From Zygnema circumcarinatum (Eukaryota; Streptophyta; Zygnematophyceae; Zygnematales; Zygnemataceae), in assembly GCA_037447605.1 (NCBI GenBank), contig CM074805.1, positions 4,180,936-4,244,935 on the forward strand: a stretch of 64,000 bases of DNA. The letters run 5' to 3'. Positions within the stretch are counted from its first letter, which is position 1, and each line of letters begins with the position of its first letter. Shown here in pieces: positions 1 through 11,570 of the stretch. The notes beneath the pieces were generated by a model. The model ran no database searches. It saw nothing but the letters and a program-made list of their open reading frames with translations, and was not told where the DNA came from. The position numbers were made by a program, and so were the translations under genes.

Positions 1-159
1 GACGCTCTTTATGCTTCAGGAGTTACGTTGCTCAGAGCATGCGTATGCGCATGTACACAGACCCCTCACCAGCAACCCTAAGGCCGACCTGTTTCCAAGA
101 TTGCCATACTAACCCAAACGATCTCCTGTTTGCGATCCTGCCTTAGCCTTGCTTACCCT

Positions 160-456
160 GACCCTAATCCTATCCCTATCCCTAACCCTAACCCTTACCC
201 TACCCCTTACCCTACCCCTTACCCCTTCCTTACCCCTTACCCCTTACCCCTTCCTTACCCCTTACCCCTTACCCCTTCCTTACCCCTTACCCCTTACCCC
301 TTCCTTACCCCTTACCCCTTACCCCTTACCCCTTACCCCTTACCCCTTACCCCTTACCCCTTACCCCTTACCCCTTACCCCTTACCCCTTACCCCTTACC
401 CCTTACCCCTTACCCCTTACCCCTTACCCCTTACCCCTTACCCCTAACCCTAACTC
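160..456. repeat. Telomere-like CCCTAA / CCCCTTA array
   Basis: The tract opens with CCTAATCC/CCCTAA-type units, runs into a long stretch of the 7-mer CCCCTTA with occasional 10-bp CCCCTTCCTTA-like variants, and closes with CCCTAACCCTAA. The units are variants of the plant CCCTAAA telomere repeat. Ordinary sequence flanks both sides, so this is an interstitial or subtelomeric array and not a chromosome end. It sits immediately upstream of a strong splice acceptor, so it appears to be transcribed as intron. Confidence 0.85.
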
Positions 457-483
457 TGCGCCCCCTTCTCCGTATCCCTCCCA

Positions 484-756
484 GACTTCACCACGAAGCA
501 GTACGTGAAGTCGCGGCGCGGCGGCGCGGCCGTGCGGTGTCCGACGGCCCGCGAGTGGGCGCGCAACCTCGCGGCCGTCTGCTGCGCGGAGGTGCGCTCC
601 AAGCACCGCCAGCCGCAGGCCCCGCCCGCGCCCGCCCGCCAGGACCAGCCCAAGCCCGCCAGGAGGGCCATGGGGCCGCCGCCGGGAGGCAGGGGAGGGG
701 GGGGAGGGAGAGGGGGGGGGGCTCAGGGAGAGACCTCGGGAGGGTCACCGGTTTAG
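484..756 (+). CDS. Terminal exon of an unidentified gene (partial)
   Basis: A pyrimidine-rich stretch ending in CCCAG at 483 looks like a 3' splice site. The open frame after it begins DFTTKQYVKSRRGG, continues through RCPTAREWARNLAAVCCAEV, and ends at a stop at 756. The second half is low-complexity Pro/Ala/Gly/Arg. The first 45 residues look like real protein (balanced composition, two Trp-free basic and Cys patches), but I do not recognise the family. Upstream exons would lie left of the window. Base composition (very G+C rich) differs from the surrounding DNA, as is common for terminal exons here. The alternative is a chance open frame in GC-rich sequence. Confidence 0.4.
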   Translation, partial: DFTTKQYVKSRRGGAAVRCPTAREWARNLAAVCCAEVRSKHRQPQAPPAPARQDQPKPARRAMGPPPGGRGGGGGRGGGAQGETSGGSPV

Positions 757-2077
757 GGTGGAGGAAACGGGAGAGAGTGGAGGTTGAGAAGGGGGGTCTT
801 GAGGGTCTGATTGAGTGGGTTAGGATAGGTTAGGGAAGTTTATATGTTTTGAGCATTCTTTTTGGCAGAGAAGAGCGTTGTACATTTGTAGGCAGTTGTC
901 CCTGTACGTACAGGGAAATGTAGAGAGGCAACCGAACGTTAAAGTAGAGTGAGCGAGTGCATGCGCCGAAGGCTCCAATTTGCATGATTTTGTTAATGCT
1001 GTATCGAATGTTCATTGATGAGCTTCTAGGTTAATGTGTATAGAAGTCCACCCTGTGGCTCAGGGATCGCTGTGAGGTAGATGGATGGGAGGTAGCGAGG
1101 GGACATTTGTATTCAGGTGTAACCACGTTTAGATGTATTGAGAAATAAATCAAATTCAATACAGCAGGCACTTTATTTGTAGCTTCTCTGAAGAGCCGCA
1201 AGGGGCCGTCATCCTCTTTCTTTGATGGCAAAAAACCGTGGACGAACGCACCATCTCCTCCCTCGATGTCGTTTGTTTTCCCTGCCCCTATTCTCGTCCT
1301 CTCCCTCTTCCTCTCTCACTCCCTCTCCCGCGCCCTCTCCCTCGCTTCTCAACACCTCCCTTTTAAAAACGTTGCGTGCTATCAGATCAGCACAGGCGGT
1401 AGTGAACTCACGGCTGCCCTCTTACAGGAGGAGCAGCCACCAATTTCGTTTATCTGTATCCAATGGGCAAAGCCATTCAGTTTTGACGTTATGAATCTGC
1501 AGCCATCGCTATCTTAGTTGGCCATTGCTCCTTCAAATCCTCTTCGTGACTTCATTGCTCCAAGAGCGAGAGCGAGAGAGAGAGACACACGCCAACTTTC
1601 ATACGTTCATAAGCGAGCCATAGGATTTTCTCCACAATTTGGAGCTGCGGGGAACATGTATGCATGCATGGATCATGAGCAAACTACCGACAAACGTTCT
1701 TATTTTTTTCTTTTCTTTTAGACACCAGTCTTCACAGGTCTGTAGGTATACCTTACCAGTGAATAGGTTAAGGAAAAAAAATTACATTGGCCACTATTTT
1801 TTATGGAATTGTCGGCATTGTAAGCACTATCAGAGGATCATATGTACAAAGCTCGTTACATGCAGGTCAGACCTCTGTGACCGATCCAGCCAAACCTTTG
1901 CTACCGTCCCCATCTTATCACCGACGATCAAGTTGATTCAAAATCCTAAAACATGTACACTAAAGTTTTACTACACAAAGGTGGTGCTGACTGTCGTCAG
2001 TAGACCTCTATACACTCTCTCTCTCTCTCTCTCCGCCCCTCCCACTCTTCCTCTCTTCCTCTCTCCCTCGATCTGTA
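757..2077. other. Intergenic, no gene recognised
   Basis: I see no open frame with splice signals or a family resemblance here. The stretch holds G-rich then mixed sequence, short CT and GA runs (around 1300-1345, 1565-1590 and 2010-2070), and nothing that suggests an RNA gene. The last part should contain the 3' flank of the minus-strand gene that ends at 2078. Confidence 0.5.
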
Positions 2078-5000
2078 CTATGCCGTTGCCACATCAGAAG
2101 CCTCTTGCCGTCCCTTTCCTCCTCTCCTCCTTGTCATCTCCAAATCATTAACAGTCCCACCTCCAAAATCATCATTCTCCGACCAATCTGTAAGTGCGGG
2201 AAGCTCCTCCTCCACCACCTTTGAGGCCTCCTCTGCAACGCCATGCAATTCTTCCCGGACGATCGAAAACCACGAGTTCATGTCCTCTCCTCCTTCCCCA
2301 CTCTCAGAGAACATGCCCCCCGTATACTTCACATCCGAGCAAATCAGGAGATACTGGTCCCCATATACAAGGGCAGCTTCCTCCAACTCCACCCCCGGAA
2401 GCACCGGCAGAGGAAATCCCGTTACCATCCTTCGGTTAAGTATGGGAAGAACCACATTTTTCACAGCAGTTTTCGCCATAGTCTGCATCGACCACCCACA
2501 TTCTATGCCAAATTTTTAGCACGACAACTTTTAGGGTTTCGGGGGCAACAAGAGATGGCACAGACTTGGCCGTTACAAGAAGCAATTAGTTTCTATGAGC
2601 TCAAATTAACCGAACTAGAAGGCTAACGTCTGACCAAAAGGCCATGAAATTCACCTGGAGAGTGCGAATAGGGAAGTTGCCAATAGTGCTCCATTTCAAG
2701 GCCAGTTCCAAATCGTCGAGTAAGAAAGCCCCAGTCAAATTATTGCTCTTTATCTCTACCCGGCCTTCCATATACACCTCCTGCCCCACAAATCCCCTCT
2801 CCCCCAGATTTACGTCAACCTCCTGCAAAGCGGGACATTGCTATCTACAATGAAAAAGCTTGAAGGGTATTGTCAAGTCATATCTACTCCCCATTTCATC
2901 GGTTTTTTAGAAACAGAGCTGCGGAATGTAAGCATTTTAGAATTTCAGAGTTCTAAGCTCACCATGCCGAGACAAGCCACTCCCACTCGGCTCCCATCGT
3001 CGAGAATAACGAGAATTGTCATGTCGGCAGCAACTTCCGCCTTCACTCCTTTGTCAGCTGCGAATGTGATGTTTGGAGGTGCGGAAGTATTGAAATCAAG
3101 CAACATGTTCCTGTTGGGATACTTCAGATAAAGTGAGGGCAGCAGAAACCGCCAACTCCCCGTGTTCAGTTTGATGGGAGAGGAAGCAGGAAGTTCATCC
3201 ACTTCATAAGCAAGACGACCCGCCTGTGAGAAACAATAACCAGCGCTCTCCAACATTCGGTTAGTAAACGATTTGAACACAAAAGCGACATACCATTCAG
3301 GATGTCGCAACCTTAGGTTCTCCCAAATTTCAACGCATGTAAGGAGAGAAAATAAGCAGCTCTGAAACTCAGAATGAAATAATGGACAAAGTACTGTGCT
3401 ACTTCTATGAGGACACGAAAGGTCTTATTGCTCCCCAGGACAGAACGGCGGTCCTTACCTCGTAGTACACTTGGGCTGCAGAGTTCACAACAAAGTCTGT
3501 GAGAGCGATTGTGACCATTTTCTGCGTGTCCCCACATAGAACACCGTCTGGAAGTTGCGTCGATATGTCTTTTGACTCAATGGGACCGTTCACACTTGTG
3601 AACTCGCAGCGAGAGCTCACTGAGAGGCGATCCGCAGCGACAACAGGATTCTCTTTCACAGTGGCATCAATGGCCGCCGTGGAATCTACAGCAATGCGTC
3701 TTGGAAGGGTCTACAAAAAGGAAAATCAATAAGGAATAAGAAAAAAAATAGAAAATAAATGAATAAATAAGAATAAGGAATAAGGAATAAGGAGGTGCCG
3801 AAATAGGCGAGGAACTTCATCATTTTTGAAAGGAGGGGGTGATGGGGACAGCGAAGCACTAATCGCGAAGAGAAGCTTGCAGGCCTTAATATGCTGGAAC
3901 AAGACTGAATGAACTGCTTTGGCTATTTGTTCACTTTATAACTGAAGGAACTGCAAAAGCCTGCAAGGGGAAGGGAGTGCAAACCTGCAGATAGTTGTCA
4001 AGCTTGAGGGCAGCAGTGACAACGCCGGAGTTCACTGCAGATTCCACTGCTGCACGAAGATGATTGGTAAAGGCATAAATTAGCCTGCAGGGAGTCGACC
4101 GTTCGCTATGTGAGCATACATAGAATGTGAAAATTTACGCGTAGGGTTTTGATACAGGGGAATGCTCAGCTCAGCCATGTACAAAGGCCTCACAGGAAGT
4201 TGAGATATCGATTCGAATGGGTTAAGACAAAAAAGGACCAATTACATATCGTCTTCCTAGAGGAGGGTAGTACCAATTATATAGCCAGCTGCTGACGCCT
4301 CCATACATTGTTATGTCCAGCTTCTCTATCACTACTCCATGCTCCACAATGCCCATTTTCAAGGTGCCATTGTAAGCAGTAAGGTTAAATGTCACGCCAG
4401 CCTGCATGCCTACAACCTGGCCAATCCACCCCATAGAACACTTGTCAACAACCTGTCTTCCGTAGCATCAAGCAGAGTGAGGAGATGGGGGAGAGTTGAA
4501 GGAAGAGAGAGAGAGAGAGTGAAAACAGATAGAAAGGGAGAGAGAGAGAGAGAGAAAGAGAGAGAGACCGGCAGAGACAGTGAGAGGGGGGGAAGGAGGG
4601 AGCAAGGCCGATTTTGGCGAACGACAACGAAACGTGATATCCTCTTCGCACTAGAGAGTGTTTCACAGAATAATTCATCGGCCGATGTTGTAACATATAA
4701 CAGTGAGTCCAAGATTTTCTCAAATGGCTGGACGATGTGCCCCGTAATTTAGTTCATGTAGGGAACACCTGATTACTTTCTCAGATAAAGTTATTCTGCC
4801 TTCGCAAGTTGATAAAGTGCATTGCTTGTGTTGTAGATTCCTACAAAGTTCAACTGCTTGTCATGCCCTTCACACTCCGTCGGACTCAAAAAAAAGCTTC
4901 AGTTTTTCAAACTTCAGGCAGCATCGACTCACAATTCTCACACACCTCCCCGTGGATTAACTTTATAAGCGTCTTTAAGTAATACACCTCTACTCTCACC

Positions 5001-5722
5001 TCTACTCTCATTCGCCACCCGCCATTTATTTACGCCTGTTTAAAGGGACAAAAGGGTGTTTTAAATACTATTGTTAAGGGGCCGCTCCGTCTTCCAGGTT
5101 AAGAAAAGACGATTGATTATAAGTCAACCTGAAACAGCACCCTGCATAAGCTTCCCTGGACAAAAAATGCACATTTTTTCTCTACTTGCATCCAGCTCAC
5201 CTGAACACTTGCAGAGCCCGAATCTCCGACCCAATCTGCATACGTATACGCCCACTTTAGGGTTGCGTTCGCGCTCACGCCCTCTGCAAAGATGGTCACC
5301 GTATCGGCATCCTCCGCCAGAGCAACTGCAGCCTCTGCCACATAGACGCTGCTTAAATTTACATTTGTCAACGTGATTGTTACAGTTCCCCAGCTGCTGG
5401 CAGATGAGACCTCCACATCCGGAATATGCATAGGAGTCATCTCTGCAAGGACCTCCTGAACCAGCACATCCTTAGCGTACGTGATTCCCTTCTCTGACAG
5501 AGTCACTTCCATTCCTGCCGCAGAAGACGTCTGTTTCAAGCCATACTCGGAAATTAGGGTTTGGTCCCTTCCTGAAGGAACAGCTTGCAGTTCAGAAGCT
5601 GCATCCCCCAAGTCCCTAAAAGAAGACGCGAGAGTCCCCCCATATGATCCTTGACGGCTGCTGGAAGCGGCGCGGAGAAGCAGCAGCAGCAGAGCTAGCG
5701 TCAGAGCGTGCGCGCCGGCCAT
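2078..5722 (-). CDS. BPI/LBP-family secreted lipid-binding protein
   Basis: Predicted 616-aa protein, exons (5'->3' on -) 5722-5201, 4416-4274, 4084-3985, 3710-3459, 3223-2963, 2822-2655, 2482-2078; every junction is GT-AG and keeps phase. Residues 1-22 form a signal peptide (MAGAHALTLALLLLLL). The order of conserved blocks matches the plant bactericidal/permeability-increasing-like proteins of the Arabidopsis LBR type: a GITYAKDVLVQE-like N-terminal BPI1 helix, WAYTYADW, the GGVSSWLYNW block at the end of exon 2, then the BPI2 domain with ALKWSTIGNF and GFPLPVLPG near the end. Family knowledge: two BPI folds that bind lipids or lipopolysaccharide, acting outside the cell or in the wall. The C-terminus runs about 75 residues past the usual end and is acidic then basic. 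Exon 6 start is the least certain junction. Head-to-head neighbour is the cupin gene. Confidence 0.88.
4501..4570. repeat. (GA)n microsatellite in BPI/LBP intron 1
   Basis: Interrupted GAGAGA runs on the + strand, CTCTCT in the sense of the host gene. They lie in the 784-bp first intron of the BPI/LBP gene. The long SLSLSL reading frames across it are repeat artefacts. Confidence 0.8.
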
Positions 5723-6061
5723 GGCTACTCCCTAAAAGCCTCCCTCCTTATCCTGCACGGATATATAGAGAAGACTTGGTGGGCTTGAAACCGACCGCCC
5801 TTTTCCATGTGGAGCCCAACTGCAACTGTAACTGTAACTTTGCAAGCTTTTACATGCTTCTTTATGATAAATTCTGCAAATTTCAGCAAAGATCCGCCGT
5901 ACAGTTATGTTTTGTCCAAATCGAGCGATCCTGTTTGGTAAAATATCGAGATATGTGAAGATACCAATATATTTCAATATATCGAGGTGCAATATTATGT
6001 CGTTACGGTACGTGCCTGTACTGCGATCCCCTTGGACGGCGAAGAGGGCAGAACAGCAGCC
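5723..6061. promoter_or_regulatory. Divergent promoter region, BPI/LBP and cupin genes
   Basis: The start codons of two divergent genes are separated by only 339 bp. The middle (about 5935-6000) is AT-rich with several ATATCGA/ATAT runs, and CGTACAG and ACGGTACG motifs occur at about 5899 and 6005. This must hold both core promoters. Confidence 0.6.
5759..5768 (-). promoter_or_regulatory. TATA box of the BPI/LBP gene
   Basis: On the minus strand the sequence reads CTATATATCC, 37-46 nt upstream of the ATG at 5722. It is the only clear TATA element in the 339-bp spacer between the two divergent genes. If used at normal distance it implies a very short 5' leader. Confidence 0.5.
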
Positions 6062-8321
6062 ATGGCGGCCGTCAGGCGCCTGCTCGGCCACGTGGCGCAG
6101 CACCCTTGCAGGCTGTTGGAGCACGTGGCCCTGGCCATGGCGCTGACTGGGCTGATGATGGCCACTTGGCGGCCACATGACTGTTCGAGATGCGACGTGG
6201 CACTGCCACGAGTCGGCGACGTGGAGTTCCTGCAGGCTGAGGGCGTCCAAGAGGCGCCGCTGCCGACTATGGGAGATCGCAGCCTCTCCAGGATGGGGCA
6301 GGTGAGGGGAGAGCCGAGTGCACCCCCGTCTCTCGCTTCTTGCCTGCCTGCTGCTCCCTTTGGCAAACCTCTGCCTCCTAGCTCCTTTTCGGTCGTTCAA
6401 GTTAAGCATGGAGTGCTCCGCATTGGCAGTAAATATGAAATCTCTACTCGACTCACATTGCCTTATATTCAACGAATTTTACGAACTCCAGCTTTTCCTT
6501 GAAGAAAATGATTATATTGGCACCCTTACCAGTTAACGAGCATGATAGGGACGTCGTTTATACATGACTCATCAAACTTTCCAGTGTTTGTCATCTTTGC
6601 AAACCAAAGATGACAAACACTGGAAATAGACATTAGTGTGTGAATTTATTGCCTGAGAGTCCTGATGGCCCTTGACACCCTAGAAATGCTTGCTCACCTG
6701 TTGCCATCACCCCGGGAGCTGCAGATTACCGAACATCACGATATGAGAGGGGACATCTACCGCTTCAGCGTATGTTTGGACTTTCCCGGCTCATCAAGCA
6801 CGAGCTGGCTTGACTCTTAAGGGTATTTGTTTGAGACACAACTTCCTTTGAAATCTCTCATTCGCCTCTTCTTTCACCCCGCTTGACCTCGGCATCCAGA
6901 AGTCACAGTCCTAGCGTCTTTGCAATTCCCTGATGAGCAGGGAAAGGTTTCTTATAATGTATACTCTTTAATGGCTTAGACTGTGTTTTTTTGGGTTTTT
7001 GGGGCTGCAGATGGGCGATGGAGTGGTCGTAAACCTTATGCGGACTGTGGGAGGTTCCATGCGTAGTGGTGACATGCACAACTGCACCCAATTCGATGTC
7101 CTTCTCCGCGGCCGTACACGCCTCTTTCTCATGGTATGCCTCTTGGCCAGCAACCAGTCATTGAAACGTTTCAAATATCTTGTCGTGAAACCCTACCTCA
7201 TGGTCAGTGCATTCGGCATGGACTTTTTGACTGTGTAGGATTTGCACACTGGCAAGGAGGCAGTGCACGAGTACGGCGGTGAGCACGATTATATCGCCAT
7301 TCCTCCACGGTACGTGCAGTCAGTTCTACTGAATCCGTTACAGAATTTACCAACCCCCTTGTACACTTCTATGTCGTTTTGGCAGCCGATAAGACATCCC
7401 TCGATGAAGGGCCAGTTTTGGCCTTTCTCAACCGGGTGATGCTTGACCATGGCGAGACTTTTGTGGTGTCTCATAGAGCTGGCCAACTTGACTCCGCCAC
7501 TTGTATGAGCAGTGCAGAAAGAAAAAAGGAGTAACTGCAATGCTTGCGATTCTAAAAGCAACCACAGTGTCCATCCTCTGGCCATGAGCTGCCTGTTCGG
7601 ATTTCCATTTTTCTTCAGCAAATGCTGCCAATTTCCGCTATTCCATTAAGGAAAAAAGAATTTCAGTCACCCCTTTTTACCGTAAATGTGCAAGCTCGTG
7701 TTTTCACGTATCCAAATGGGCGATTTGTTGCTCGGAGTCGTCCTTCTGCTTGCATTTGGAATGACTGTGACAGGCGATTTGCATTGAGGGAAAACAGCTC
7801 AGCATTTGCCATTGCCTTAAGTTTCTGTCAGTGTTTTCTCGTTTATGGCTTGAATCCCTTTCTTTGAGGTGCTGCAGGGTGCCGCATTTATTTGAATTTG
7901 TCGAAGACAGTTTTGTGCTTGAGTGGTGGGCGTGCGAGTTCCATGCGTGGTGCGTTCCGTCTCCGTCCTGTTCCCGTTCGCATTCCTTCAATGACCTATT
8001 GAGCATTAGGGTTTAGGGTTCAGGGTTTGACCGGCCACCACCTCTCTCTACATCCCCCGCTTTGTTGAGGGTGCATGCTGTTGTTGTTGTTGTTGGTTTG
8101 GGAGGGATCTGGGACTCCATGTTGTGTTGCTCCGTTACCGTTCAGTTTCAGTTGTCACACTACAAAAGGATGCTGCCGTATGCCATGAGAGACCACATTC
8201 CTTCCTAAAACCCTATCCTTGTACCGGGCTGCTTGCGTGCAGGTATTACAAGCCGTATCGCGACATTATTCAAAAAGCGTTCGAAAAGGGCAACAAAAGA
8301 GAAGCGGAGGGGGGAGCTTGA
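6062..8321 (+). CDS. Small cupin-fold (RmlC-like) protein
   Basis: Predicted 209 aa, exons 6062-6301, 6725-6769, 7011-7133, 7239-7309, 7878-7949, 8243-8321, all GT-AG and phase-consistent; the 45-nt second exon is supported because it alone restores phase. ATG has a good context (GCAGCCATGGCG). The first 80 residues are variable; the rest (about 81-209) is a single jelly-roll: HHDMRGDIYRF, SGDMHNCTQFDVLLRG (cupin motif 1 region), then YIAIPPRVPHLFEF and EDSFVLEWW (motif 2 region), ending YYKPYRDIIQ. The HxxC arrangement in motif 1 and a single later His mean metal binding is plausible but not the canonical HxH...E set. Function unknown; family knowledge covers enzymes and sugar or small-molecule binders. 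No transit or signal peptide is obvious. Confidence 0.8.
6578..6626. repeat. Perfect 22-bp inverted repeat with 5-nt loop
   Basis: Left arm 6578-6599 (begins TTTCCAGTGTTTG) and right arm 6605-6626 are exact reverse complements separated by CAAAC. It lies in intron 1 of the cupin gene, so it would be transcribed as a hairpin. No target duplication is evident. Confidence 0.9.
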
Positions 8322-9888
8322 CTCGCCTCCGTTTGCATGTACATACATGATTTGTGGTATAGGAGGGAGCAGACGTGACGTGACGTGATGTGACGCCCAT
8401 CCAGTCGTTTTTTTGTTGTTCTTGTTTGTTCAAGGAGCAACAAGTACTGCCCCTTGTCCCATTTCTAAGTGGCGACATCCAATAATAGGGCCACCATGCT
8501 CGTTCAAAGTTAAGCCCACAACTTCAAACTAGAGGTTGGCTCAACAAACCTACGGAGGGCAATTCCTAGCGCGTCGTTGCCTCGGGAGCTCTTTCGAAAT
8601 TAGTACTCTTCACTCCGCTGGGGTTTATAACGCGGGAAACACGTTCTACTTCTGAATTGGAGTAGTCCCTGCTTTCCTGGTCAAGAGTGGCACGCCCTAG
8701 GCTAGGGCTGACGTTATGTCCGTACAGGCAGCGGCATTACCGTACGTTACGACCCCACACCAGGCATCGTCAAATACGGGGTTTTTTTTGAAAAAGTCTT
8801 TTAAATACCGAGAATAAAACTCTAAAAGTCCCGAAAATAAAGCCGCCCTTCAATATGGAGAAAAAAAAAAACTACTGGGAGCGCGCCAGACGCATGGATG
8901 GCGAAACGAAGCGAAATAATGTCTGCCTGCCCGCCCATTGGCCTGCCTGCATGCTTCTCTGCCTGCCCGTTTTCAAGCCTGAAATGCTGGCAATGACGAG
9001 GGACAAGAGGTTGCTGAAGTTTTGAGCAGGCCACGAAGACAAGGTTGGTCTCAAGGGCACTGACTGCTCGTGCCTCGCAATCAGGCCTTGTGGTGGTTGC
9101 TTGTGTGGGCTGTTTCTGCCTCGTTTTTTTTTTCGTTCTTGGACCAGTGAGCCTTGGCTCGCGGCTGTGGAAAGCATAAGGGAAGCTGCGCTCTTGTGTG
9201 AAACTTCCAATATTATTTGAATCGATTCAACTCTACAAAAGGATCAAATTTAGTCATTTTGTTAAAAATGACAACATGGGCCTGCCCCTCACGCTTTCCC
9301 ATTTTCGCCTCCAGCGGACCATACAGTTTCCGCCGTACAGCCGCTTCGACTTTCCGGCGCTTCCGTACGAGCAAGAACCCAACCCTGTACGAATTATCCA
9401 AAAAACTGTACGGAATGAGCCGAAACACGACAAAACCTTCCATCAGGCTACAGTTGCGGCGGCACTTTCTGACGTTCGCCAACCACGTGGTGACGCCTCC
9501 GTACGACATCCGTCGTGACACGTCGGAAATCCGTACGTCGTCCACGTGCCGTCACGTGAATGGCATCTCCCCCCGCCAGAACGTACGGCCCCATAACGGC
9601 CCGCGATTGAAATTTTCTGTTTTGTCACCCAACCAAACTTAGCCGTTGGAGGGCCCCTCCTGGCTGTACGGACGTGTCCCTCGAAGCTTCTGCCGGCCGC
9701 CCGGGCCTGCCCGGGCCAATCAGCGCGCGGCAATGCCCCGGAAACTGCGACGCTCCAGCTTAGAACGGGCCACGAACCGCGCTCGTCTTGACCCGCCGGG
9801 ACCGGAAGAAGAAAAAACAGAAATTTCAATTGGATTTGTCCGTACAGAAATATCCGCAGTGAATATTCCTTCAGGTACAGTATGATGC
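8322..9888. other. Intergenic; GTACG-rich second half
   Basis: No gene recognised. From about 9330 on, GTACG/GTACGG motifs recur (near 9333, 9364, 9388, 9409, 9500, 9531, 9582, 9666, 9841), together with CACGTG G-boxes near 9484, 9541 and 9554. A 5-bp GTGAC/ACGTG repeat lies near 8375-8395. It continues on the far side of the transposon at 9897. Confidence 0.6.
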
Positions 9889-10788
9889 CCTATTGGCAGG
9901 CCTCTTCAAATAGGGGAGATCCCCTAAATATCGTAAATAGCTTATTTATGTAAGATTTTGAGATTAGTTTACGTGATTTCAACTTAAATACCACACAAGC
10001 CCCAAAAAAGCATTTTTTTGGTTAAAAACAAAAAGGAAATGAATTGCATTTGCAACCACGATAGCAATGATGTATATGAACTTTACTTGTTGGTATAACA
10101 ACACGGCTTTAGAAACTGGTGCAACCTCTTCGACTCTTATAGATTGGTAAATTTTACCAATCAATTAGAACAACTGTGCATTTGGCAATCACAACATATA
10201 GTTGCTTATTCAAAAACCCAATTGCACTGAAACTTTGTAGATCCAATCCTAAGCTCTCTATTTCCTTTTCCGTCCATCATTAATTACTCCAAGTATCAAC
10301 TTAGAATCCATCATAGTCTTGAAATTTTCTCACAAAACTCTATTCCAAATCATAACCTCTGAAATTCTAGGTGTAGTCACAAAAGAAAAACTGAAATAGG
10401 AACTAAAATTAGAAATGAAATGAAAAATGGTCTCACTCCCTTAGGAGTTTTAGGCTGATCAAGAAAGCTATAGAAGTGATGCAAACTACTCAAAGAGACC
10501 CTCGAAGAGCGGTCAAACTATCAAACTGTTTGCAGTGAAGAATGCCTTCCAATGAAAAGTCTGTCAACCTCTTTCGAAACTCGTCTTTCTCCCATCCAAT
10601 TACTGAAAAATCAGACTCGACGGTAGCAGTGTTGGGAAATGATGAAGCAAGGTCTCCACAAAATTCTCGTCCGTACGTGCACGGTTTCGTCCGTACAGTC
10701 CATATTTACGTGTTTTTACAAAACCAAGTTAGGGGACAGTCCCCTATCTTAAGCCGATCTCCCCTATTTGAAGAGGCCTGCCTATTGG
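9889..10788. mobile_element. Non-autonomous hAT-like DNA transposon (884 bp) with 8-bp target duplication
   Basis: Element 9897-10780 is bounded by 25-bp terminal inverted repeats that begin CAGGCCTCTTCAAATAGG at the left and are matched exactly at the right. It is flanked on both sides by the 8-bp direct repeat CCTATTGG (9889-9896 and 10781-10788). An 8-bp duplication and a terminal CAGG are typical of the hAT superfamily. The interior is AT-rich with no transposase frame, so it must be mobilised in trans or be dead. The right subterminal zone adds an imperfect TAGGGGACTGTCCCCTA palindrome (about 10731-10747) and two CGTAC motifs. It lies in the upstream region of the GLK gene. Confidence 0.88.
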
Positions 10789-11570
10789 CCATTGTACGAA
10801 TTGTACGGTATGCCCGCCCATTGCGCTGTCCGTACGTATTCGTACCCTGGCGTGCCTAAATCTCGTCAACAGAATCAGCACTCGCTTATACCCCATTTGT
10901 AACCTTTCCAAAAATCCCCTCGGACTGGCCCCGCCGCAAACTGGGAAACCCGCGTGCTAGCAGTGGCCCACATCCCGCTCCTTCCAGCAGGCTTGGGCCG
11001 TCCGTACACTCCGCCTCTCCGTACTGTACCGTACTGTAACTCCCTCACGTTGTACAGCGACGCCTCCAAAAGAATTCACTGCCGTACGAAATCGTCGCGA
11101 ACGAGCCCAGAACAAATGTATCGCCCGTGTTCATATCCCGTCAAACCAACTGTAGATTGCCACGTGTCACAACGGGCAAAAAATGTTTCTATGATAAGTT
11201 CTAGACCCATTTCTTTTATGGCCCCTACGATTCGGCTCGCCTGCCCTCTACATTTCCAGCAGTGCCCATTCCCAAGTCCGTACAAATTCACGCATCCGTA
11301 CAATACAAGTGCCGACAGGAGAGCGGCCCTGCGACCGCCAGCCGTGCGACCGGCCAACGACGCGCGCTGACTGGCGGACGAGACGCCTGCGACGTACGGT
11401 GACGAAGTTCTGAAGTGCAATGTGCCAATGTTAAGTTGGAGTGGTACGAACGTACCACATGTACGGACGACGCATAAGACAAGTACGTTAGCGTACTTCT
11501 TGGGGAGGTTACAGTACGGCTATGTACCTTCTGAGGTACAACTGTACGAATACCGTACATTGACCTAACA
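10789..11570. promoter_or_regulatory. GTACG/CGTACGG motif cluster upstream of GLK
   Basis: Dense GTAC motifs, many as CCGTAC, GTACGG or CGTACG (for example near 10794, 10802, 10832, 11004, 11021-11037, 11084, 11279, 11297, 11393, 11443-11465, 11483-11515, 11540-11555). By eye the density is several times the one in 256 expected for a 4-mer. GTAC is the core bound by plant SBP/SPL proteins, so a regulatory role is possible, but this is inference. About 300-1100 bp upstream of the GLK start. Confidence 0.5.

Noticed and set aside
160-456. True chromosome end
   Set aside because: Unique sequence lies on both sides and the repeat unit is degenerate.
130-508. Pro-Leu-Tyr-Thr repeat proteins of 105-119 codons
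   Set aside because: Translation of the telomere-like array; period 7 cycles through all frames without stops.
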